Origin: Clostridia bacterium
GTDB taxonomy: Bacteria; Bacillota; Clostridia; Oscillospirales; CAG-272
Direction: 5' to 3'
DNA: 29,309 nt
NCBI GenBank assembly: GCA_900768535.1
Contig: CAAGDE010000044.1
Span: 1-29,309 of the forward strand
This document shows, in pieces, positions 23,538 to 29,309 of this stretch. Within the stretch, counting starts at the first letter, position 1. Each line of letters opens with the position of its first letter. The notes beneath the pieces were generated by a model, which saw nothing but the letters and a program-made list of their open reading frames with translations, had not been told where the DNA came from and searched no databases. Position numbers and translations under genes: made by a program.

Positions 23538-23849
23538 TTACAGTTTGACTTCGATCTCAACGCCCGCGGGAAGCTCGATGTTCATCAGCGCGTCCACAAC
23601 CTTCTGCGACGGCTTGATGATATCGATCAGTCTCTTGTGGGTGCGATACTCGAACTGCTCACGGCTGTCCTTGTACTTGTGGACCGCGCGAAGGATGGTG
23701 ATGATCTCCTTCTCGGTGGGCAGCGGGATCGGACCGGAAACCTCGGCGCCGTTTCTGGCAGCGACCTCGACGATCTTCTTTGCCGCCGTGTCAACCAGAA
23801 CGTGGTCGTAGCTCTTGAGTCTGACTCTGATCTTCTCTTTGATTGCCAT
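23538..23849 (-). CDS. rpsJ: 30S ribosomal protein uS10 (NusE)
   Basis: 103 residues. KIRVRLKSYDHVLVDTAAKKIVE, SGPIPLPTEKEIITILRAVHKYKDSREQFEYRTHKRLID and the C-terminal ELPAGVEIEVKL are diagnostic. It is in the 30S head, and with NusB it also acts in transcription antitermination. It is the first gene of the superoperon, with AGAAGGAGG before ATG and about 330 nt of untranslated leader. Confidence 0.97.
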   Translation of the reverse strand: MAIKEKIRVRLKSYDHVLVDTAAKKIVEVAARNGAEVSGPIPLPTEKEIITILRAVHKYKDSREQFEYRTHKRLIDIIKPSQKVVDALMNIELPAGVEIEVKL

Positions 23850-24184
23850 TTTGTTTGCCTCCTTCTGAAATTTTCACTTGCCGTGCCGCCCTTATAATAT
23901 AAAGGGAAGAGTCCGGCAGCGGTCTGCGATTTTCCTCGGTGGGCATTTCCTTCAACACCGTTCCGTGTGTTTCCTGTTTCCTCTGAAAATACGGAGTTTG
24001 CCCCGCCATCAGCATCTGACAGGAACAAATTCCGGAGAAAAAGCAACACCGGAAACCGGCGCGCGTTCGCGCCTTCTGTGCATCCGGACAACCCTCTCGC
24101 CCGTTTTTCACGGACATACTCCACGAAAATTCCCCTCCTCCGGCGTCCCGGCGAGGCAACCTTTCGTTTCATCGCATATCAAGC
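23850..24184 (-). other. Long leader of the ribosomal superoperon with a possible attenuator
   Basis: From the predicted start point to rpsJ there are about 330 nt with no convincing gene. A stem GGCGCG-loop-CGCGCC (24073-24058) is followed after 15 nt by TTTTT (24042-24038); the gap contains CCGGTTTCCGG, which can form a further small stem. A near-palindrome, CCCTTTATATTATAAGGG, lies at 23889-23906. No known riboswitch was recognised. Transcription attenuation is a possibility only. Confidence 0.4.
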
Positions 24185-24190
24185 CTTTAT

Positions 24191-24219
24191 ATTATATCAG
24201 AAATTACCCATTTTTGCAA
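24191..24219 (-). promoter_or_regulatory. Sigma-A promoter of the S10-spc-alpha operon
   Basis: The minus strand has -35 TTGCAA (24219-24214), a 17-nt spacer and a perfect -10 TATAAT (24196-24191) preceded by TGA, an extended -10. The region upstream is AT-rich. It is the best promoter in the window and points toward rpsJ. Confidence 0.85.
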
Positions 24220-24362
24220 GAACGATTTTGCCTGTCCGATAGAGAATTTTTGCATGATTTTTTGCTCTTTTTTGGTTATACTATACAATTTTACCGCTTC
24301 CCCGGCAGATCGGAGGCATCTCCAGGCGTTTCCCACCCCCGCACAGCGCGTCCCCGGCGTGT

Positions 24363-24410
24363 GGAATGCGTTACCGCGGTCGCGCCGGAACAACGGAGAT
24401 CCCGCCTGCT
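24363..24410 (-). repeat. Interspersed repeat, fragment D
   Basis: It matches the first 48 bp or so of copy B in the same orientation: GGAATGCGTTAC at one end and CAACGGAGATCCCGCCTGCT at the other, with a diverged middle. It then breaks off into unrelated sequence. It is probably a decayed or truncated copy. Confidence 0.7.
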
Positions 24411-24457
24411 AAGAGGTACCACATGAAGCAACGTACCACCCCGCGTCCGCGGTCGGC

Positions 24458-24605
24458 GGAATGCGTTACAAGGTTCGTTCAAGCAACGGAGATCCCGCCT
24501 GCTGGCGCCCCGCCAGGGAGGCGGGGTTCGACTGCGCGGCGCTGTTTGGTTGTCGCGTTCGCCCTTTCACCCGGTGTGCCGCTTCGCTCAGGATGACACG
24601 TGGGT
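24458..24605 (-). repeat. Interspersed repeat, copy B (inverted relative to copy A)
   Basis: The reverse complement aligns end to end with 147-293 with few differences: the ends CCCACGTGTCATCCTGAGCG and GTAACGCATTCC and the core CAACCAAACAGCGCCGCGCA are the same. A and B thus form an inverted pair enclosing the phage gene set and the whole ribosomal operon. Confidence 0.85.
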
Positions 24606-24705
24606 TGGATGAAATGTAGTACGTAATATCTTTGGTGCAAAATATAGTACAGTGAAACTAACTGATACGGCATTTTGTTTTTTGTCTCACCGTCCGCCTC
24701 TCCCT

Positions 24706-24840
24706 CCGTGTCATCCTGAGCGAAGCGGCACCACCCGCCAAAAATCAATCGCACCCACCAACCATTGCCGCACAGCCGAACCCCGCCCCAAGCGGGGCGC
24801 CAGCAGGCGGGATCTCCATTACTCTGAGATGACACGTGGG
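24706..24840 (+). repeat. Interspersed repeat, copy C with terminal inverted repeats
   Basis: It shares the GTGTCATCCTGAGCGAAGCG start and the CAGGCGGGATCTCC core with copies A and B, but has a different middle and end. It ends in GATGACACG, the exact reverse complement of its start CGTGTCATC. This is a compact, non-coding 135-bp unit with the layout of a miniature inverted-repeat element. Confidence 0.75.
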
Positions 24841-24962
24841 GGCAGGCACGCGGTCCGGTCGTGTTTTTATGTACTTTAGCCAAATCCGTCCGTCGCTTTT
24901 TGTGGGATACAACACGGCAGGGTCATCCTGCACAATTTGATACTCCCTTTATTGTGCTGTTT

Positions 24963-25859
24963 TCATAAATTCGGATTCCCGTCATCTTGCTCTCTCGGCA
25001 GTCCCTGTCTGCGGCGGTATTCCACTGTGGAGCAGCCCGTATACCGTCGGAACAGACTGATAAAATAGGAAAGGTTCGTAAAGCCGCATTCATAGCAGCA
25101 AAAGGTTGTGCTTTTTCCTTCCTTCATCAGCTCCACCGCGCGGTCGATTTTGAGCGCGTTCAGGTAAGTCAGGTACGAAATGCCGACGTGCTCCCGGAAG
25201 AAGCGGCAGAAATGGTAGCGGCTGTAGTGCAGCTGTGCCGCCGCGTCCTCCACGGTGATGCGCTCCTGCACGTGGTCCTTTGTCCACTGCATGACCAGCC
25301 GGATCCGCTCATCGAGCTGTTCGGTTTTCTTTTCGTTGCTTTTGCGCTTTGCGATGCAGTCATCCATCAGCCGGAACAGCGCAATCAGCCCGTCAAACAT
25401 CCGCCACGAATCCTGCCAATCGTAGCTGATCTGTCGGAATAGAATTTCCGCAAATTCCGCATATCGCTCCGGCAGGAATCCGGGAACCTCCTCCATCGTG
25501 TGGCCGTACAGGGCAAACAGCCTGCCAACGTTCATGTAATCCGCAATCAGCTCCATTGACAGCTTAAATACGTGAATCCTGCCCGGTCCCGCGCGGAACA
25601 TCGTATAATGAACCACGTTCGGTGGAATCACGAAAACGCCGCCACGGTCCCGCGTGATGTCGAACCGGTTGGTCCCGATGACCGCATAGCCGTCCACGCC
25701 CTCGGTCAGAACGATTTCCAGCGAGGTTGCGTAATGCGGCACCAAATATTCGTCGATCTCGCTGGTCCGCGACCGCAGCCGGCACGGGCATTGCGCGGGA
25801 TATTCCACGCATTCCAGCCTCGGTGTCAGCGGCACTTCGCCGCGCGCCTTTTGTTTCAT
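24963..25859 (-). CDS. AraC-family transcriptional regulator
   Basis: 298 residues. The N-terminal half looks like a cupin-type sensor (about 20-110; LEIVLTEGVDGYAVIG, GGVFVIPPNVVHYTMF). The C-terminal region holds the two AraC helix-turn-helix motifs: HVQERITVEDAAAQLHYSRYHFCRFFREHVGISYLTYL (196-233) and ATTFCCYECGFTNLSYFISLFRR-like (249-272), ending CSTVEYRR. It is divergent from the glycyl radical activase gene and so probably activates it in response to a small molecule, perhaps the enzyme substrate. Its own promoter gives a very short leader (about 20 nt). The ligand is unknown. Confidence 0.92.
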   Translation of the reverse strand: MKQKARGEVPLTPRLECVEYPAQCPCRLRSRTSEIDEYLVPHYATSLEIVLTEGVDGYAVIGTNRFDITRDRGGVFVIPPNVVHYTMFRAGPGRIHVFKLSMELIADYMNVGRLFALYGHTMEEVPGFLPERYAEFAEILFRQISYDWQDSWRMFDGLIALFRLMDDCIAKRKSNEKKTEQLDERIRLVMQWTKDHVQERITVEDAAAQLHYSRYHFCRFFREHVGISYLTYLNALKIDRAVELMKEGKSTTFCCYECGFTNLSYFISLFRRYTGCSTVEYRRRQGLPREQDDGNPNL

Positions 25860-25884
25860 CCGTCACACCCTCCCTTTTGCCTTC

Positions 25885-25913
25885 ATTATAGCACACTTGC
25901 GGCTGTTTGTCCA
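25885..25913 (-). promoter_or_regulatory. Sigma-A promoter of the AraC-type regulator
   Basis: The minus strand has -35 TGGACA (25913-25908), a 17-nt spacer and -10 TATAAT (25890-25885) preceded by TGC, an extended -10. The distance to the start codon is about 25 nt, enough for a GGGAGGG ribosome binding site. Confidence 0.8.
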
Positions 25914-25935
25914 GCTTTTTTTGCGGAATATCCGG

Positions 25936-25970
25936 ATATCAGAGCAAAATAACGGCATATCACAGCAAGA
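25936..25970. promoter_or_regulatory. Candidate AraC-type operator: direct repeats 21 bp apart
   Basis: ATATCAGAGCAAAA (25936-25949) and ATATCACAGCAAGA (25957-25970) match at 12 of 14 positions with a 21-bp offset, two helical turns. The second ends 6 bp before the -35 region of the activase promoter, the class II activator layout used by AraC/XylS proteins. A palindrome ATATCCGGATAT (25928-25939) overlaps the first half-site. Confidence 0.6.
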
Positions 25971-25976
25971 AAACAA

Positions 25977-26005
25977 CAGAAACCGCTCCGCGTTTGTATT
26001 ACAAT
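25977..26005 (+). promoter_or_regulatory. Activator-dependent promoter of the glycyl radical operon
   Basis: -10 TACAAT (26000-26005) is good, but at 17 bp upstream the -35 region reads CAGAAA and is poor. A weak -35 next to paired activator sites fits dependence on the divergent AraC-type regulator. The start codon follows after 32 nt, with AAAGGAGG 5 nt before it. Confidence 0.55.
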
Positions 26006-26037
26006 AGAGACAGGAGAATCGAACAAAGGAGGAAGCA

Positions 26038-26817
26038 ATGAAGTCATACGGTCTGATTACCGAGGTCCAGCGCTTCTCGGTGCATGACGGTCCGGGCATT
26101 CGGACAACCGTCTTTTTCAAGGGATGCCCCCTGCGATGCGCGTGGTGCCACAACCCGGAGTGCATCTCCCCCCAACCGGAGGAGCTGTTCTATCCGGAAA
26201 AATGTATCGGCTGCGGAAAATGCCGCGAAGGGTGCTTTGCGGGGGCGCGCGTCCCCTGCGGCAGACGGATCGGGCAGGCGGAGCTGATGCGCCTGATCCT
26301 TGCCGACCGCCCCTACTACGGGCAGGACGGCGGCGTGACTTTTTCCGGCGGCGAGCCGCTCCTGCAGGCGGATTTCCTGCTCCCTGTCCTGCGGGACTGC
26401 CATGCGGCGGGAATATCCGTGGCGCTGGAGAGCAGTCTGTACCTGTGGCGGGAGGACATCCTGCGCGAAACCGATTTCCTGATGGCGGATCTCAAGCTGT
26501 GGGACAGCGACCGCCACCGACAGTACACGGGCGTGGGGAATGAAGAGATTCTGAAAAATCTCCGCCGCGCCGACGAAATCGGAATGCCCATGCGCATCCG
26601 CACCCCGATCATTCCCGGCGTGAACGACACCAAAGCTGAAATTTCCGCAATCGCCGCATTTGTCCGCTCACTCCGCCACGCCGTGGGGTATGAACTGCTC
26701 CCTTATCACCCGCTGGGGCTGGTCAAAGCCCGCGCCCTCGGACGACCTCAACCCGAATTTCCCATCCCAACCAAAGAACATATGGAGGAACTGAAACGCT
26801 ATGCTGACCTACACTGA
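26038..26817 (+). CDS. Glycyl radical enzyme activase (radical SAM)
   Basis: 259 residues. The radical SAM motif CPLRCAWC (Cys30, Cys34, Cys37) binds the 4Fe-4S cluster that cleaves S-adenosylmethionine. RFSVHDGPGIRTTVFFKG before it and SGGEP (103-107) after it are hallmarks of PflA-type activases. An inserted ferredoxin-like motif CIGCGKCREGC (Cys56, Cys59, Cys62, Cys66) can hold one more cluster; many activases have two such motifs. It would install the glycyl radical on the enzyme encoded next, whose start lies 17 nt inside this gene. The product is oxygen-sensitive and cytosolic. Confidence 0.93.
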   Translation: MKSYGLITEVQRFSVHDGPGIRTTVFFKGCPLRCAWCHNPECISPQPEELFYPEKCIGCGKCREGCFAGARVPCGRRIGQAELMRLILADRPYYGQDGGVTFSGGEPLLQADFLLPVLRDCHAAGISVALESSLYLWREDILRETDFLMADLKLWDSDRHRQYTGVGNEEILKNLRRADEIGMPMRIRTPIIPGVNDTKAEISAIAAFVRSLRHAVGYELLPYHPLGLVKARALGRPQPEFPIPTKEHMEELKRYADLH

Positions 26818-29023
26818 CCGCCTACGCCTCTTGCGCGAAACAAAAATCCGTCACACACTCGAAAAACGGAAACAGAACGGCTACACCGACCTTGACGACT
26901 TCGGAACCGTCCCGCTCCCCGATGGCTACGAGGTAGAACCATGGTACAACAGCGAAAACGGCAGCTTTTACGGCTTGGACGGCATGAGTGAAAACTTCTG
27001 CCGCGTCATCGGCGCGCATCCGGCTTACGTCGACCCGCTGGAAATGCTCTGCGGCAGATGGCGGGATATGCTGGTCAACTACCGCGGGGACGTACACTAT
27101 ATGCCCGACTGGATGAAGAAAAACACCCGCCTGCGCTCCTTTATCGAGGGTGCGGGCAGTGCGACCGCCCAGTGGAGCAAGCGCTGGGACGAGAAGCACT
27201 TCCCCTATGACAATCTCAAGCCGTTGCAGAAGCAATATAACATCACCACCGGCATTGACGGGGACGCGCATTTTGCCTGCGACTATACCATCGGACTGGA
27301 ACTCGGCTTCGGCGGGCTTTTGGACAAGGTGCGGCATTATCGGGAAGTCCATCCCGAAAAGAAAGCCTTCTACGATGCCGAGGAGCGCTGTCTGCTTGCC
27401 ATTGTTGCCTTCATCGACCGTCATATTGAAAAAATCGGGGAGCTGCTGAAAAGCGAGGAACGCCAGGAACTCCGTGCAACGCTGGAGAAGATGCAATCGG
27501 TCTGCCGAAACGTCCGTCTCGGCGCGCCCAAAACCTTTCATGAAGCCTGCCAGTGGGTCGCTTTCTTCAACTGCGCCGCCCGCATTTACACCCGTGACGG
27601 CGCGGGCTTTCAGATTGACACGGTCCTGCGCCCCTACTACGAAGCCGATGCCGCCGCAGGCATTCTGGACGATGAAACGGCGGTCTTTCTGCTTGCCAAC
27701 CTCTATCTCATCGACCCGCATTACTACCAGCTCTCCGGCGTGGACGAAAACGACCGCGACCTGACCTGTCACCTCTCCTATCTTGCGCTGGAGGCTGCCG
27801 ATGCCATCAACGTCTCCTGCAATCTGACCGTTCGCTGTCACCCGAATTGCGACCGTGCATTCTTCCGCGCGGCGGTGCGCTGTCTGCTGAAGAACAGGAA
27901 CGGCTTCCCGCGCTTCTGCGGAGACATCCCGCTCTGCACGGGCTATCAGCGCAACGGGGTCAGCAAAGCCACCGCCCGCCGGCGGATTGCCGTGGGGTGC
28001 AACTGGATGTGCGTTCCGGGGCTGGAGTTCCCGATGAACGACACGGTCAAAATCAATATTGCCAAGGTCTTTGAATGCGCCCTGCACGACCTGCGGCAGG
28101 AGTCCGACTACTCCGCAGAGCGGCTGTTCGCACTCTATGAGGAACACCTGCGGCGCGCGGTGGAGGTCACGGCGGCGGGCGTCAATCTCCATCTGGACCA
28201 CGTCCACGAGGTTACACCCGAACTGATTATGAACCTGATGTTCCACCACGCCATTGAGGAGGGGCTGGACGCTTCGCAGTGCGCCGAGTTGTACACCGTC
28301 GGGTTGGACGGCGCGGGGCTTGCCGTTGTTGCAGACTCGCTGGGTGCCATCACCGACCGCATCGAAACCGAGCACCGCGCGACCTGGGAGGAGTTGTTCG
28401 CGGCGCTTGACGCGGACTTTCCGGACGAGCGCTTCCGCCTGATGCTGCAGTCCGCCCCCAAATATTGCAGTGGGGACAGTTCTGCGGACGCCTGGGCAAA
28501 GCGCCTGACCGAGAGCTTTACCCGCGCCGTGACCTCCCAGCCCATGCCGCACGGGAGGCGGTTCGTCCCCGGCTGGTTTTCGTGGGCGCGGAGCATTGAA
28601 TACGGCAGTACGGTCGGTGCCACCCCCAACGGCAGGCGCGCAGGCGAGCCGATCTCCCACGGTGCCAACCCGAACCCGCATTTCCGGCAGGACGGTGCGG
28701 TCACAGCGCAGTCCACAGGCATCGCATCGGTGCAATGCGGCTACGGGAACACCGCCCCGCTCCAGCTGGAATTCGACCCCAAACTGGCGTTGGAGGAAAA
28801 GTCGGTCGACATCCTCTGTCAGCTGATTGAGGGACACTTCGCCCTCGGCGGGACCCTGATCAACATCAACATTCTGGACGGCAAGACCCTGCTGGAAGCG
28901 AACGAGAACCCCGAATCGCATCCCGATCTGGTGGTGCGCGTCACCGGCTTCACCGCCTATTTCGCGTCACTCTCCCCGCAGTTCCGCCAACTGGTTGTCA
29001 ACCGGTTTTTGGAGGGCATCTGA
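26801..29023 (+). CDS. Glycyl radical enzyme (pyruvate formate-lyase family), unknown substrate
   Basis: 740 residues, apparently complete. The C-terminal glycyl radical motif is RVTGFTAYFASLSPQFRQLV, with Gly716 as the radical site. The catalytic thiyl Cys is most likely Cys400 in AVGCNWMCVPGLEF; a second Cys lies at 404. ATPNGRRAGEPISHG is another family hallmark. Known dehydratases and lyases of this family carry GCVE at the active site, while pyruvate formate-lyase has adjacent Cys-Cys; neither is seen here, so the Glu base is missing and the reaction cannot be named. It is coupled to its activase upstream, and an FAD oxidoreductase start follows after 1 nt. Probably involved in anaerobic catabolism of a small molecule. 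Confidence 0.9.
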   Translation: MLTYTDRLRLLRETKIRHTLEKRKQNGYTDLDDFGTVPLPDGYEVEPWYNSENGSFYGLDGMSENFCRVIGAHPAYVDPLEMLCGRWRDMLVNYRGDVHYMPDWMKKNTRLRSFIEGAGSATAQWSKRWDEKHFPYDNLKPLQKQYNITTGIDGDAHFACDYTIGLELGFGGLLDKVRHYREVHPEKKAFYDAEERCLLAIVAFIDRHIEKIGELLKSEERQELRATLEKMQSVCRNVRLGAPKTFHEACQWVAFFNCAARIYTRDGAGFQIDTVLRPYYEADAAAGILDDETAVFLLANLYLIDPHYYQLSGVDENDRDLTCHLSYLALEAADAINVSCNLTVRCHPNCDRAFFRAAVRCLLKNRNGFPRFCGDIPLCTGYQRNGVSKATARRRIAVGCNWMCVPGLEFPMNDTVKINIAKVFECALHDLRQESDYSAERLFALYEEHLRRAVEVTAAGVNLHLDHVHEVTPELIMNLMFHHAIEEGLDASQCAELYTVGLDGAGLAVVADSLGAITDRIETEHRATWEELFAALDADFPDERFRLMLQSAPKYCSGDSSADAWAKRLTESFTRAVTSQPMPHGRRFVPGWFSWARSIEYGSTVGATPNGRRAGEPISHGANPNPHFRQDGAVTAQSTGIASVQCGYGNTAPLQLEFDPKLALEEKSVDILCQLIEGHFALGGTLININILDGKTLLEANENPESHPDLVVRVTGFTAYFASLSPQFRQLVVNRFLEGI

Positions 29024-29024
29024 C

Positions 29025-29219
29025 ATGACACCTGCAAAAATCCCCGTCACGGAACGGGAACAGCACGAGGTGCTGGTTGTCGGCGGCGGAATCGCGGGCA
29101 TCTCTGCAGCGGTTTCCGCGGCAAGAGCGGGCGCAGATGTTCTGCGCGGACATGACCTTTTGCTGCGCGAGGGGAAGACCTTGGGGCGCTGCCCCAAACC
29201 CCGCCCAAACCTTTCTTAG
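29025..29219 (+). pseudogene. FAD-dependent oxidoreductase, N-terminal fragment running into a repeat
   Basis: 64 codons. The N-terminus HEVLVVGGGIAGISAAVSAARAGADV is a clear dinucleotide-binding fold (GxGxxG type) of an FAD-dependent oxidoreductase. After about residue 40 the match fades, and the frame runs into a double-hairpin repeat and ends at TAG 29217-29219, the only TAG terminating an open frame here apart from the one in the phage gene. It starts 1 nt after the glycyl radical enzyme stop, so it was part of the same operon. Whether the rest of the gene lies beyond the repeat or the window cannot be seen. Confidence 0.65.
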
Positions 29220-29230
29220 AAGAAAGGTTT
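29181..29230. repeat. Double-hairpin repeat unit
   Basis: Stem 1 is TTGGGGC-GCT-GCCCCAA (29181-29197), perfect 7 bp. Stem 2 is AAACCTTTCT-TAGA-AGAAAGGTTT (29207-29230), perfect 10 bp. ACCCCGCC-like sequence joins them. This layout resembles small palindromic interspersed units of clostridial genomes. It lies inside the broken oxidoreductase frame. Confidence 0.65.
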
Positions 29231-29264
29231 AGGAATCCAAAGAATTTCACTGAGAAGGGCATAC

Positions 29265-29309
29265 CCCCGACTGAAGTACCGGAAAGATTTCACGGTACGT
29301 GGGTCGGGG
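29265..29309. other. Long imperfect hairpin at the window end
   Basis: CCCCGAC (29265-29271) pairs with GTCGGGG (29303-29309), and GTACCG (29276-29281) with CGGTAC (29293-29298). The two stems are stacked across a 4-nt by 4-nt internal loop, with an 11-nt terminal loop. The structure touches the window edge and may be longer. It may be part of the neighbouring repeat or an RNA element. Confidence 0.5.

Larger units (their letters stand above)
24220..24962. other. Gene-free region with repeat copies
   Basis: No convincing gene lies in these 740 bp; short open frames here are repeat translations. It contains one repeat fragment, one full inverted copy of the left-end repeat and one related copy with terminal inverted repeats. 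TAGTAC occurs twice between the latter two (24616-24650). Next to the araC-type stop codon GCACAAT (24930-24936) can pair with ATTGTGC (24951-24957), but no T tract follows. No tuf/fus/rpsG/rpsL genes, often found upstream of rpsJ, are present. Confidence 0.7.

Noticed and set aside
23627..24172. A 181-codon minus-strand open frame starting about 12 nt after the S10 promoter start point
   Set aside because: It has no Shine-Dalgarno sequence, its composition looks random, and it overlaps rpsJ out of frame. The region is better read as an untranslated leader.
24250..24300. Possible plus-strand promoter with TATACT
   Set aside because: No -35 box lies at a suitable distance and no gene follows on the plus strand.
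24366..24596. Short plus- and minus-strand frames over the repeats, including HPERSG-type peptides
   Set aside because: These are translations of the interspersed repeat, which recurs in several orientations; such predicted proteins are known artefacts.
26822..28921. A 699-codon minus-strand open frame antisense to the glycyl radical enzyme
   Set aside because: It is the mirror frame of a GC-rich gene with clear motifs on the plus strand; the antisense product has no recognisable motif.

Overview
The window looks like the chromosome of a GC-rich Clostridia-type Firmicute, probably a gut Oscillospirales relative. This is inferred from the S10-spc-alpha gene order (secY-adk-map-infA-rpmJ-rpsM-rpsK-rpsD-rpoA-rplQ), the zinc (C+) forms of S4, S14 and L36, strong AGGAGG ribosome binding sites, a glycyl radical enzyme locus and abundant small interspersed repeats. 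No species can be named from the sequence alone.

Left part (1-7423, plus strand). After a repeat copy (147-293), a terminator-like hairpin and four 10-bp tandem repeats comes a tight set of phage head genes: small terminase, large terminase, a neck/nozzle-like structural protein split by an in-frame TAG, portal, scaffold, major capsid protein and a small adaptor-like protein. No integrase, replication, lysis, tail-fibre or regulator gene is visible. The set runs convergently into the end of the ribosomal operon, with one strong terminator hairpin between them.

Middle part (7638-24219, minus strand). This is a complete ribosomal protein superoperon, rpsJ to rplQ: 27 ribosomal protein genes with secY, adk, map, infA and rpoA. 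It is read from a good sigma-A promoter with an extended -10 at 24191-24219 and an unusually long leader of about 330 nt. Oddities are an infA gene whose best start is CTG, a 127-residue lysine/alanine tail on L17 encoded by 42-bp tandem repeats, an Arg/Asp/Gly-rich tail on S3, and structured spacers between rpsJ and rplC and between rpsN and rpsH. rpmJ (37 codons) is included.

Right part (24220-29309). A gene-free stretch of about 740 bp carries three more copies or fragments of the left-end repeat. Then comes an inducible-looking catabolic locus: a divergent AraC-family regulator, a glycyl radical enzyme activase, a glycyl radical enzyme of unrecognised specificity (GCNW around the candidate catalytic Cys instead of the usual GCVE), and the start of an FAD-dependent oxidoreductase that runs into a double-hairpin repeat and stops. 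Two direct half-sites 21 bp apart just upstream of the activase promoter are a good candidate for the AraC operator.

The points most worth follow-up are the stripped-down capsid/packaging island with its single amber codon, the glycyl radical enzyme locus, and the near-identical repeat copies in opposite orientation that bracket the island plus the whole ribosomal operon.
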